Positions 8,828-19,329 of a stretch of DNA of 64,000 nucleotides are shown piece by piece. The position numbers and the translations under genes were made by a program. A model generated the notes under the pieces. The model made no database searches, was not told the DNA's origin, and saw only the letters and a list, made by a program, of their open reading frames with translations. Origin of the DNA: Zygnema cylindricum (Eukaryota; Streptophyta; Zygnematophyceae; Zygnematales; Zygnemataceae); assembly GCA_037447655.1 (NCBI GenBank), contig JBBHKE010000123.1, forward strand, positions 126,001 to 190,000, written 5' to 3'. Numbering within the stretch: position 1 is the first letter of the stretch; each line of letters opens with the position of its first letter.

Positions 8828-11640
8828 TACGTTTAGAATAATTACTACACCGTGAATCGTTATTAGCGTTTAGAAATTATTAGTGTCAATAATTAATTAG
8901 TATTATTGATACTAATTTGGGTATTGCAAAATTTTTAAAAAAACTGTTTAATTGTAATTTCTCCATAACGCTGATTTAGGTACACTGGATCTGCCGTCAT
9001 TATATAAACATTAAAATAGGTAGAAGTACAAAATCTGACAATCCGTACACAGTCGCGTCCTTTTTCTATAATTAATCCATAATTCTAATTTGGGCTTGCG
9101 AATGCGTTTGTCGCAAACTCGACTCTACAGGTTAATTCTAAGCGCAGTTCTGTATGCAACCGACATAAGTTAACTACCATTTGTGTTTTGTACAATTTTC
9201 GGTAATGAAGTACAGTGCTGTAACAACAAACACCGTCCGTACACCACACTATTCATGAAAAAAGTACTGTATGACCGTTAACGCTAATTTACAAGAGTCG
9301 TAATTAACGTAAGGAAAAATTAGATTTATTAATTGTATTTCAGGTATCAATGTCAAAATTTAGGGGTGCCGATATAAAGAACATAAGGCTAATAACGATT
9401 CACCATGTAGTTTCAACCGAAATGTTGTCCAATGAAATTGCAACGTCCTCAACTTCTCCACTATTTTTAGAACTCGCTGAAAAATATTTAAATGTCTATT
9501 TTTAAATAGTTAAAAAAAAAGCCTTTCGTTAGCGCTTAAATTTAACAAATCGACGACCAGATTTGCTTCCAGACAAAACATTTAACCAATAGGATTTTAT
9601 TCTTCAAAGTATTATTTTAAACGACAAGCCAAACGAAAGGGCTTACGCTTAGAAGCCTTACAAAGGAGACTCAAATAAAATATTAACGTGTGTGGTCAGA
9701 TCTCACAAATGGTTGCACACTTAAAGATAATCCATTTGGTAATCGACGACATTGCACATTAAGGGTCAAGTTCCATCAATCGAAAAGTGGGGTAGATTAC
9801 AGAAATCAACGCTTATCCGTACCAAACTGTACAGCTTATTTTGTTTTTTATACGCGAAACAACATAACAGAGAATCTTGCCAATACTCTTCGAAGGTTTG
9901 GGAGGTAACAATGACCGTCGAATATTCATTCACCAGGCGTTCCCTTCATTTGCGTTCCCTTCATTTTTCTCTGTAGGACAACGTACATGTGGGAAGTGGG
10001 TTGAAAACTACAGAAAAAAAAAGAATTACGACACGTTGGCAATTAAGCTACGTGTCACGATGGACAACCAACAACAAACACAAAATTTGCACATGGTATG
10101 TACCTTTCAAAATGCAACTGAAAATAAAAAAAGAGTAATATCGAAACGGTCCTTCATTGCACTATTCCAGGCAAAGCTCTTTCGTCACACTATTTTCGGC
10201 AAAGGATTTTAGTCATGTTCGAAAACAGGAGCCCTAAAAAAAGAGCTCGCGTAGAATACTGACGTTTGTAAAAAGTAAAAAAGTTATGTTATATTATGAC
10301 ATGGTACGCAAGTAAAGATTTGCGATGGGACATCGAAATTGAGTGATGGGACATCGACTCAAAGAAAGATTCCATAAGATGAAAAGTGAAGTTCGTTAGT
10401 AGACGTCGTACATTCTCGTACAGCGTCGTACAAAGCCTTACCATATTCTATTTTATTTTCACACAACACATCGTTACTGGAAAGCTGCTAGGATGCTCTA
10501 ATGATGTAGGCGTAATTCTTGACCATTGGATATTTCACTTTTTAAGATCCGCGAAGCAATTGCGCACATCATCTAGTGTGAAGAAACTCTCTTCGTGATG
10601 AGATTTGCTTCACACTGGTCGTGTACCATTGGTACACGTGAAAAAGCAAAAAAATATCCACTTTGAACAAGCGATCACATGCCTACACGTTGTACAGGCC
10701 ATGTGCCTTTTGCCACCCTATATGGAGGTCAACCGAAAGCATCTTCGCACGCTCCGTTTGACATCCACCGACCTTGAAATTTTGCGGCGTCTTTTTGCCA
10801 TGCTGTTTCTAAATTTAAATTTCCATTTTCAAAATCAAAATCTGGCCGCAAACTTTTCGTACGAATCATTAAATACCTCTGTTGGTATAGATATTACGTT
10901 CAAATTTTACGTTGGAAGAATATTTGTTGATTTTCAGAATGTGGACTCTAACCTATGTGGCGCCTATCAAAATTGAGGAAGGTTATTTACTGGGCCGACA
11001 AAATGGAGCAGACTCAGCAAACACCATCATTAGACGTGTCCGTACACTTATTGGGACCACGTAATGGAATCGAGGCCTCCATCAACCCAGCCCGTAGAGT
11101 TGGCCGTACGATTACAGAAACGAATGATGGAACTTGACTCTAATATTTTTTTTATTCTCAAGTATGCCTCTGTGCCCATTACCTTAACGATTTCGCACGC
11201 GTTAAGTAAAATATCTATTTGTGCCAATGACACATGTTAAGGTCCTTTAAGATTATTTAAAGGAGAGGTCTTTCTGATCCCCCATTGGACAATCTAGGAT
11301 AGTACGACCGATGCGTCATTGTGCTTGTATCAATTTTAGTACGTTGGATAGCCGACATAGACGGTTATTTCTTAGTGTACGGTATTTTTGTAGGCTTTAT
11401 GAGGTGTCATGTTATACAGGAAAAAGGTACATTTTGTGATTGGTTCCAACCGCATTAAATAGCTATAATCTCTAAGCATATTATTACTTAATTACGGTAT
11501 GTATGGTTTAAAAAGTAGCAAATTACCATTTTGTTTATTTCACGAAAACGTGTTATAATGCTTTAAAAAAGGGAAAACACAAAATGTGCAAAATGTGAAA
11601 ACTTTAAACTTCATTTGTGCTACGTATCTGTTGATTTCCA
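8828..11640. other. Non-coding upstream region of copy B, partly shared with 58.8-61.7 kb
   Basis: No convincing gene. Several stretches match the region upstream of copy A: TTCCAGACAAAAC then GACAAGCCAAACGAAAGG (near 9570-9645 and 58812-58890); a block around TTGGACAATCT (11155-11300 and 59035-59165); and AAAAGGGAAA followed by AAAATGT (near 11568 and 60018). The duplicated unit therefore reaches several kb beyond the ATG. Open frames in this interval do not align between the copies as protein. Confidence 0.45.
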
Positions 11641-11680
11641 AGAAATCCGGGATTCGGCATGTCCCACACTTGGGAAAATT

Positions 11681-11751
11681 GAGCCGGCCAGGGTTCGAAC
11701 CTGGGACCTTTCACTTCAGCTGCGAACGCACTACCACTGTGCCACCAGCTC
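11681..11751 (-). tRNA. tRNA-like sequence, possible SINE head or tRNA-Gln(CTG) pseudogene
   Basis: A 71-nt minus-strand sequence folds as a full cloverleaf: acceptor arms GAGCTGG and CCGGCTC (one G-T pair), D arm GCAC/GTGC with loop AGTGGTA, anticodon stem TTCGC/GTGAA, 5-nt variable loop, and a perfect T arm CCAGG-TTCGAAC-CCTGG. The 7-nt anticodon loop AGCTGAA puts CTG at 34-36 (Gln), but position 33 is G where nearly all tRNAs have U. That and the setting among retroelements suggest a pseudogene or a tRNA-derived SINE. Confidence 0.55.
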
Positions 11752-11858
11752 GATGTTGAGACTGGCGGGTCTGTACCCATTTATTACGGGCGGCTCGAGT
11801 ATGGATATTTCCATATTCTACCCCGTATTGGACCGGCTTCACGTGCCAATCCAACACG

Positions 11859-12421
11859 ACCTCCATTGGCCCTCAGAGTATGCAGATCCAAAAGTATATA
11901 TCCCGCGATCGCGGCGACTATCGTGGCCGTCCGATTAAATCCGGCTATATTGCTAGCCGTTGAAAATAGACGCGCGGTATTTGTTTTGCGGTCGAACCAA
12001 ATGTGCGGTATCCATTTCAATTAATAAATCTGTACTCCGTACTATACATAACTGTATCTATGCAATACGTATATATTTCCAGTTAAATGAACTAGTCTAC
12101 GTGTAACTATCTAAATAATTATCAAACCCCATACGTCGTAATACCAGCTCTAGTCTAAATGAATAAAGTTACCGGTTAATGTTGAATCGACGAACGAAAG
12201 GTACCGGGATCAATTCCTGGGTCCGTCAAATACCTTTTGGTAAGTATTACTAATTTACCCCCTGTCTTCTCTAGAGAGCTTAGGCAGCCATGGCTCTAGC
12301 TCCCTATCCAGCCTTCAGTGACTACAACAAGTGTGGGGGCTTGGAGAGGGGAGTTAGAGGCAGACTGCCTCTGCCCTTTTTCTATCCTATTACAGACCTA
12401 GAAAATACACAAATATCAACA
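11859..12421 (-). mobile_element. Internally deleted LTR of the 3258-4446 family
   Basis: The right end on the minus strand starts TGTTGATATTTGTG then TATTTTCTAGGTCT, as in the solo LTR. The left part has TCCATTGGCCCTCAGAGTATGCAG, split here as TCCATTGGCCCTC and AGAGTATGCAG, at the other LTR end. The central promoter and CTGCGGACTCAGG region is missing, so this copy is about half length. The TTACCGGTTA and GGGATCAATTCC segments match the solo LTR near 4187 and 4225. The left border is approximate. Confidence 0.6.
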
Positions 12422-12717
12422 GTGGACCTGAACTAATGTCCTACTGATAGCCAATAGAAAAATCTACAAGAATAACCCAAAAGTTACGTGGCGTTCCACA
12501 ATGTAGCCCCCAATGGGACAGTTGGCAAATGGTCACATGTAACAGGATGGTAATCTTTGGAACGGAGTAACTTTGTCGTCCAGCCTCCGTTAGGCGCGAA
12601 ATAAAGTGCGTTTTGTTCAGTTAGAAAAATAGAAGAATTTGGTCTGGCTGAGTGCACTTCTTTCCTTGTACTTTAATGACCGTACAGAGGAAAAAGGCCC
12701 AGGAATTCTTGGTAAGA

Positions 12718-13054
12718 TAAAAGGGGTGTCTGTGAAGCACATGAGCTTGACAACCGACCAGGTCGCAAAGAAATCTTAGCCCTTCATGATCTCCGTGAGT
12801 TGAAGGTTAAGAAGGAATTGGTGCAGCGGGTAGCCAGGTCAGATCGAGCCAGAGTGGTACGCCCAGTGGGAGGTGTAGTGGAGATACTCAGCAGTTCATT
12901 CGAGAGTGGCTCCCCAACCTCCGTACCGCAGCAACCGGGAGGACCATCAACTTCCTACCACCAACCCACCCCATCTCAGGACATCGCAACCAGCAGGCCG
13001 GCTCACGGCGGGGCGGTCCCTCGGACACGGGCCGGGGAAGGGACCAGCAAGTGA
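12718..13054 (+). CDS. Unrecognised GC-rich open frame, partial
   Basis: A frame opens after a TAA near 12715 and runs to a stop at 13054. A basic helical stretch (HDLRELKVKKELVQRVARSD) is followed by a Pro/Ser/Gly-rich tail. Base use is clearly more GC-rich than the neighbours. A second frame (about 13066-13240) continues with a basic and Pro/Ser-rich text beginning PKKGYRFDHRDRKGKF, so one frameshift could separate two parts of a single former gene. No domain is recognised; a retrotransposon gag tail is possible. It ends where the LTR at 13243 begins. Confidence 0.3.
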
Positions 13055-13242
13055 GGGTTTCCCGAGCCAAAGAAGGGGTACAGGTTCGATCATCGGGACC
13101 GCAAGGGCAAGTTCGCTCCCCGACCTCAAGCTCAACCGTTCTTCCCTTCCGATTCCACCTCTCCGAGCACAAAGTCTCCTTCTGCTCCGGCGGTTCGACC
13201 ATCAGAGGGGTTGTGGCGTTCTAGACCCACCGATCCCGAGGT

Positions 13243-14211
13243 TGTTGAAAAGAGAGGTATTTTGTAGTCTTTCTTGTGGACTTACTGCAGCCCTCATACT
13301 TGTCGCAGTCACTGAGGACCTGCAGACAGCCATGGCAGCCTGCTGCAGCTAAAGGAGATAGGCAGATCTTCCGGTAAAGTTTTTCTGCAAAATATAACTG
13401 CCACTTGAAGGACTTGATCCAGTGACCTTGGATGTTTACCGTACGGACTAGCCGAACGCCTTATCCAACAAGTCTTGAAGAAATCGATACATGAATATGG
13501 CGCGATATTTATTTAATGCCATACCGCACCGGACATTTCATTTAACTAATTACGGGACGATTTATGCATAGAAACATACCGTTCCGCACGAAATTGGGAC
13601 CTTATGAAATATACGAATTAACATTTAATTTTCGACGGATGAAATCAAATGTTTAGATCTGATCGAATGGCTCACAGTGGAGCCAGAATGCCGAAATAGC
13701 CGTTTGACGGTTTGCGGACCAGATGTCAGTGAATGACACGTGGCAACATATGGTTGGGTAGCGGATATCACGGGAGGAGCAAATACGACTCCGGAACTGA
13801 CACGCGTCAGCAGAACGGTCATACCGTACTATGGCCGTACAAGAAGTACAACGGTACCTGTACCTTCTTGTACTTTACAATCTTATGATTGGTCGAAGTA
13901 CCTTAGTAGTAGGCTTAGAGAGGTAGCTTAGGACTTAGAATATTTTTAGTTTTCTAGCCTCTCTCCCAGAGTGCACTTTTATTTATAGACCAACTTTGGT
14001 CAGCCATAATTTAATGCTCAGGTGAGCAAATTCAGTGATTTTTTTTGCTGCGGACTCAGGGGAGTCTAAGCTACATAGGGGTGTAGTTGGTCACAGATTT
14101 TGCGTCCCAGGGTGGGACTTATTCATTGTCAAAGTCAAAAGTGCATATACTATCCTAGAGGCTTCATTTAAGCTGGACATTCTGTGTACCAATGGAGGTC
14201 AGAGAATTACA
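13243..14211 (+). mobile_element. 5' LTR of the 14-kb copia element
   Basis: Starts TGTTGAAAAG and ends AGAATTACA directly before the primer site. It matches the solo LTR at 3258-4446: TATTTTxTAG near the start, TACTATGGCCGTACAAGAAGTA near 13829, the TGCGGACTCAGGGGAGTC core at 14049, and the CCAATGGAGGTC end. TTATTTATAG near 13979 could be the promoter. A B-box-like sequence (GGATCAAGTCC on the minus strand, near 13415) recurs in related form in all three LTRs of this family. Confidence 0.65.
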
Positions 14212-15046
14212 GGTTATGGGCCCACCCTTTAGGGTGCCCATTTTCAATGGAACAGGGTTTATTTATTGGGAAACTATGATGAGGGGTGCATTGTTTGAAA
14301 AAAGGCTTTGGGGAATTGTGAGTGGTCGTGTGCGACGGCCATCTGCAAAATTGGGGGTTCCACCAGGGTTTGGAGGATCTCGGTTCACAGGAGGATCTGC
14401 GGGGGCAGAGGAGGTAGAGGATGTTGGAGAAAGCATCGTGTCGGTTATAGGGATGGTGAAGGGGAAGGAGAAACTCACACCAATGGCTACTGGATCAGTT
14501 CCGATAATAGATGTTCAGAAAACCGAGGCTAATGATAGTGAAATCTGGGATTTCAACAATACGGTGGCGACTCATTTTATTCTCGGGCGTCTCACCCAGG
14601 TAGTGGCTACACCTCATCTTCATGTTGACAAGGCAAACGAGTTGTGGGAGGCTCTTGTCAACATTTACAAGAGTGGTACGATTCAGCAGCATAAGCTGGC
14701 TTATCAGAAGGTACAAGCATATGTATACAAAGGGGGAAAGATGTTAGATTTTTGTAATGACTTGGCTGGGTTATTTATGGAGTTGGAGAGTGCAGAGAAA
14801 AGGGAGACCGAGAAAGAGAAGGTGAATAATTTGTTGATGAAACTCCCAGATGATTATGGAAACATTGTTAACAAGGTTCAGGACTTGCCAGATCATCGAT
14901 GGATCTGGAACTCTGTTGTGGGAATGATTTTGGTTCGGGAAAGCACAATTGAGATTTGGAGAGGGGGAAAGAGTGTTCAATCATTGGCTGCTGGTACTAA
15001 CTGGGGGGATAAGCCTTTCAAGGGACGAAGCGACCTTGGGACGTGA
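14192..15046 (+). CDS. Copia gag (UBN2 type), element truncated after it
   Basis: A 284-residue frame. From MGPPFRVPIFNGTGFIYWE onward it shows the copia gag pattern: an N-terminal GxxYxxW motif, then NELWEALVNIY and a central helical block with LPDDYGNIVNKV, typical of the UBN2/Retrotran_gag_2 family. An acidic/Ser-rich insert lies at about residues 50-105. The start is ambiguous: the longest frame begins in the LTR (14192), but an in-frame ATG lies inside the primer site (14216-14218). No zinc knuckle, protease or polymerase follows; the element breaks off shortly before the next insertion at 15114. Confidence 0.75.
   Translation: MEVRELQVMGPPFRVPIFNGTGFIYWETMMRGALFEKRLWGIVSGRVRRPSAKLGVPPGFGGSRFTGGSAGAEEVEDVGESIVSVIGMVKGKEKLTPMATGSVPIIDVQKTEANDSEIWDFNNTVATHFILGRLTQVVATPHLHVDKANELWEALVNIYKSGTIQQHKLAYQKVQAYVYKGGKMLDFCNDLAGLFMELESAEKRETEKEKVNNLLMKLPDDYGNIVNKVQDLPDHRWIWNSVVGMILVRESTIEIWRGGKSVQSLAAGTNWGDKPFKGRSDLGT
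14212..14224 (+). other. Primer-binding site, half-tRNA type
   Basis: GGTTATGGGCCCA abuts the LTR. Its complement, CCCATAACC, matches the anticodon arm of initiator tRNA-Met rather than its 3' end; Drosophila copia uses this type of site with a cleaved half-tRNA primer. The same site flanks the LTRs at 17965 and 43505. Confidence 0.6.
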
Positions 15047-15113
15047 CTCGACGTGAAGTGAAGCGAGTTGACATTAAATAGAGTGGTAACGAAGTTACGC
15101 GATGTGACAAAAG

Positions 15114-16349
15114 TGTTGTCCATAGCCTATTTCAGCCATGGATTACTCACGGAAGACACTCACAGACTACCCCAAAACAGTTATGTTTCAGAAAACACAG
15201 ATTACTCCACAGTAAAAAAAATCACCTCAAACTACATCATTATACCGTAGATACTCTAAACTCCCAAAGTGACAGCCAAATCCACCAAGGTATCTAAAAG
15301 ATATAAGCTCCAAAGTTTCCCAAAAACAGATGACAGCTTCTCAAACTAACCAAGTAGACTTCCCACAGAAAACTACAGAATTGACAAAACAGAATGAAAC
15401 TATACAAACTTATATTTTGTAGGTCAAAAAATATCTCTACAAAGTTTCATACAAAAACATCAATCAGGGTGATCACATCATCAGGTCAAAGATGCAGAAA
15501 AAGATTCTGCCATGGAAAATAAACTAAGTCCTACAAGTTTATACTTAGGTTCACTACTGAATGTATGTAGGCATACCACCCGTACGTAATCTACCATCTA
15601 CTTAAGTTAATGTGAGTATACCCGAATAATTCAAGGTATGTCAAAATAAATAAATCTACACTATTATCTATTACGCAAAAAGACAAACCACTTTTGTTAC
15701 AAATATTTACAAGTACACACAATCTCACAAAATCGTATGCTGAGTCACTCAACGAAACTCCTCGAATTTCGTCAAGCAATCCGGGACGTCCAAAATGTAC
15801 ATCTTGTGATTTGACGCGATTGGCGTCCCCACTCCATGAAAAATTGCGGTTGCCTTTGTCCGTCGTCCGTAGCTTTTATTCGGCACCCTTGATGTCACGC
15901 CACGTGGTCCCAAAGTCTAGTTGACGAAATGACGTCAAACCATCCAAATTTCTCCATACCGCAATTACTTACTTCGCCATAAATACTACCAAATTTAAAT
16001 TACATCTGTCAAATAAGATTTTTTGTATCGTCGCGTCTTTTACCATAAATGCTACCGTCGCATTATGTTTCGTACGTGCGACGTACCATTTCAACCTCTG
16101 CGAATATCTTATGTCGGATCGCTTCGCGTTCCGCCGTCCATTTCTCAAACGCATTCCATAAATTACGTGCGTTGATTTGCGTCACTCAAATTATAATTTC
16201 GTACGTCGAACTTCAATTAAATTCACTTCTCCCGCAACCCGAAAATCCATTCGTAGAACCACATTAAATCCGTTTAATGAATGATGCACAAAATGTCGCG
16301 TGCGCACAAAGTGTGTTGTACGCACAAAACTAACATTTCAAAAACAACA
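15114..16349 (-). repeat. 3' LTR of the gag-only element
   Basis: 1236 bp, TGTTGTCC at the left and CAACA at the right on the plus strand; a near copy of 17965-19324. It lacks the roughly 107-bp internal duplication found in the partner LTR. Short open frames inside it are repeated in the partner and are not genes. Confidence 0.85.
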
Positions 16350-16690
16350 CTCCCCCGAAATTTTAGTTTTGTGGACCCGGAATAAAATATGCAAGCATGT
16401 AATTGTACCTTTTTGTACCTCTAAATTTACTCCCCTTCTCCTTTTGTCCAAACGTCACCATTGTTTCCGCTGACGTCACCACTGCTTCAGTTAACGTCAC
16501 CTATGCTCCATCTGTCTCCTGCCATGTCTTATAAAATCCGTCCTTCCTAAACACACCATTGCTTTCACTACCTCTTTCTTGGTCTTCAAAAGTAAAACTT
16601 TCCTTCTGAAACAATTTAAAAAATTCAAAGTGCTAAGTCCGAAATTCCTCAAAAGATTACTGAATGTCAAAGATCATTACCTCCCTAAAA

Positions 16691-17551
16691 TTATTTTTCA
16701 CGATGTTTTCTTTTGACCACTTTCTGCACATGTTTCCCTCTACAGTTTATCCTTTGACTTCTACTTCTTTTTGTTGTTTTCTTAATAAATTTTGGTATTT
16801 CCTTTATTTTTGAACTTTTGTTTTCTTTTCCAATATTATAGACTTCCTCTCTTACTCCAATTTTTTGAACATTTTTCCTCTCTCCTTCTCTAAGTGTATT
16901 AATCTCCTCATGCAAATTATTTTCAGTTTCCACTTTCAAATTACCTTCACTTCTTTCTACTATTCTCACTTCAATAACCTCTTCCTCTTCTAATTCATTA
17001 TCACTCACCAGTTTATCACAAGATAGACTCACAAACACCGAGTCTTTTTCACTCTCTTCTTTCTCCACACTATCTTCCGTGACCACACTATTTTCAGCTC
17101 CTTCCACTTCCACTTTCGCGTGCCCTTTACTTTCTTCAACTCCTCCTAATTCAGTAACCCCTTTTTTTGTGTCACTCACCAATCTATCACTGGAAACATT
17201 ATCTTTAACATTAACCAAATCCTTTTCTGTTACCTCTTTCTCCACTCGATTTTCGGTGACAACAAATTTTCCCTTTCCTTCCTCTTTCACCATATTCCGA
17301 AAAACATAGATAGTCGATAAGTAAATGAATTCGTCGACAGAAGGTGTAAGCCTTTTGTCACCGGTCGAATCTTGTCCCTCATTCACAAAAGCACTTCTTT
17401 CCCTCCTTGTTGAGGGTCGAACTCTGTTGTTGTCCCATTTATCTCTGAATTTTCTTGTATCACATGCACTTTTATATGATGTACATACCCTGCAGGTATG
17501 TCCTAAATTATTACAGTAAAAACAATTCTTAAGTCCATTTCCGGATTCACT
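16691..17551 (-). CDS. Zinc knuckle plus Lys/Glu-rich repeat frame of the gag-only element
   Basis: One open frame on the minus strand. It begins with a CCHC zinc knuckle (CFYCNNLGHTCRVC, near 17483-17524), the nucleic-acid-binding motif of copia gag. Next come two similar stretches of about 58 residues, each starting VVTE(N/D)xVEKE and containing (R/K)LVSD, very acidic with valine. The last 40 residues are strongly basic (KKTTKRSRSQR, KVVKRKH). It is in another frame from the gag piece at 17652-17990, so a frameshift or intron separates them. The acidic repeats are not part of any copia domain I recognise. Confidence 0.6.
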   Translation of the reverse strand, partial: SESGNGLKNCFYCNNLGHTCRVCTSYKSACDTRKFRDKWDNNRVRPSTRRERSAFVNEGQDSTGDKRLTPSVDEFIYLSTIYVFRNMVKEEGKGKFVVTENRVEKEVTEKDLVNVKDNVSSDRLVSDTKKGVTELGGVEESKGHAKVEVEGAENSVVTEDSVEKEESEKDSVFVSLSCDKLVSDNELEEEEVIEVRIVERSEGNLKVETENNLHEEINTLREGERKNVQKIGVREEVYNIGKENKSSKIKEIPKFIKKTTKRSRSQRINCRGKHVQKVVKRKHREK

Positions 17552-17651
17552 TTTACTTCTAATTTTTGAAACTGAGACTTAGAGACCTCCATATTCCTCC
17601 CAAAAAACTTTTTCCAATCATCTTCATCTAGCACTATGCGGATTGCTTGAC

Positions 17652-17990
17652 TTAAGGTCCAATCCTTTTTATCAATTGAGCTATTCTATTTGATGCATCT
17701 CTATAGTCACTAGGTAATCCTCTCATTGATAAAACAACTTCTTGAGCATCTGTAAAGCATCCTCCTCCCAAAGAATTTTCTGCAAACATTCTTTCTATAC
17801 CAGTACAATACTCCACCATGATTCCGCCTGCATACTTATAGGCCAGAGTACCATCCACCACATCCATTAGCTCCATCATCTCGAAGTAGCTCTCAAGCAC
17901 ACACTTCCAGTAGTGATAGTTAGATCCATAATATATGGGTATCCATGGGTGTGGGCCCATAACCTGTTGTCCATAGCCTATTTCAGCCAT
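17652..17990 (-). CDS. Gag N-terminal fragment of the gag-only element
   Basis: 112 residues. The text VMGPHPWIPIYYGSNYHYWK has the copia gag start motif (GSNYxxW), and LSMRGLPSDYRDASNRI matches the LPxxY block late in UBN2 domains, so the central domain is largely deleted between about residues 45 and 60. The longest frame begins inside the LTR (ATGGCTGAAATAGG) and reads through the primer site; an in-frame ATG also lies in that site. Confidence 0.65.
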   Translation of the reverse strand: MAEIGYGQQVMGPHPWIPIYYGSNYHYWKCVLESYFEMMELMDVVDGTLAYKYAGGIMVEYCTGIERMFAENSLGGGCFTDAQEVVLSMRGLPSDYRDASNRIAQLIKRIGP

Positions 17991-19324
17991 GGATTACTCA
18001 CGGAAGACACCCACAGACTACCCCAAAACAACTGTGTTTCAAACAACACAGATTGCTCCAGTAAACAAAATCACCTCAAACTGGAGAAATATGCAGTATA
18101 CCATAGATATTGTAAACTCCCAAAGTTACTACCAAATCCATTAAGGAATTTAGAAGATATAAACTCCAAAGTTTCCCAAAACTCAAACTGAGAAATATGC
18201 AGTATACCATAGATATTGTAAACTCCAAAGTTACAGCCAAATCCACCAAGGAATTTAGAAGATATAAACCAAAAGTTTCCCAAAACATCTGACAGCTTCT
18301 CAAATCCAACCAAGTAGACTTCCCACAGAAAACTACAGAATTGACAAAACATAATAAAACTATACACACTTATATTTTGTAGGTCAAAAAATATCTCTAC
18401 AAAGTTTAATACAAAAACATCAATCAGGGTGATCACATCATGAGGTCAAAGATGCAGAAAAAGATTCTGCCATGGCTTTGATAAACTTAACTGTGATACT
18501 AAAATAAACCAAGTCCTACAAGTTTATACTTAGGTTCACTACTGAATGTAGGGAGGCATACCAGCCGTACGTAATCTACTATCTACTTAAATTAATGTGA
18601 GTATACCCGAATAATTAAAGGTATGTCAGAATAAATAAATCTACACTATTAACTAATACGCAAAAAGACAAACCACTGTTGTTACAAATATTTACAAGTA
18701 CACACAATCTCACAAAATCGTATGCTGAGTCACTCAACGAAACTTCTTGAATTTCGTCAAGCAATCCGGGATGTCCAAAATGTACATCTTGTGATTTGAC
18801 GCGATTTTTTGTCCCTACTCCATGTAAAATTACGGTTGCCTTTGTCCGTCGTTCGTAGCTTTTATTCGGCACCCTTGATGTCACGCCACGTGGTCCCAAA
18901 GTCCAGTTGACGAAACGACGTCAAACCATCCAAATTTCTCCATACAGCAATTACTTACTTCGCCATAAATACTACCAAATTTAAAGTACATTTGTCAAAT
19001 AAGATTTTTTGTATCGTCGCGTCTTTTTCCATAAATGCCACCGTCGTATTATGTTTCGTTCGTACGATGTACCATTTTAACCTCTTCGAATATCTTACGA
19101 AGCGATCCGCCATCCTTTTCTCCAACGCATTCCATAAATTACGTGCGTTGGTTTGCGTCACTGAAATTATAATTTCGTACGTTGAACTTCATTAATTTCA
19201 CTTCTCCCCCATCCCGAAAATCCATTCGTACAACCACATTAAGTTCATTTAATAAATGACGCACGAAACTTCGCGTGCGCACAAAGTGTGTCGTACGCAC
19301 GAAACTAACATTTCAAAAACAACA
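17965..19324 (-). repeat. 5' LTR of the gag-only element
   Basis: 1360 bp. The extra length over the other LTR comes mainly from a tandem duplication of about 107 bp (near 18078-18184 and 18185-18290, each with GAGAAATATGCAGTATACC). The rest is closely similar, which points to a fairly recent insertion followed by slippage. Confidence 0.85.
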
Positions 19325-19329
19325 AAAAG

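Larger units (their letters stand above)
15114..19324 (-). mobile_element. Gag-only LTR retrotransposon (non-autonomous, TR-GAG type)
   Basis: A complete 4211-bp insertion with target duplication AAAAG on both sides (15109-15113 and 19325-19329). LTRs are at 15114-16349 and 17965-19324. Read on the minus strand, the half-tRNA primer site GGTTATGGGCCC (17953-17964) follows the right LTR and a purine tract (16350-16360) precedes the left LTR. The 1.6-kb interior has a gag N-terminal piece, a zinc knuckle and a Lys/Glu-rich frame, with no protease, integrase or polymerase. It must rely on enzymes supplied in trans. It is inserted just beyond the gag of the 14-kb element. Confidence 0.85.
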
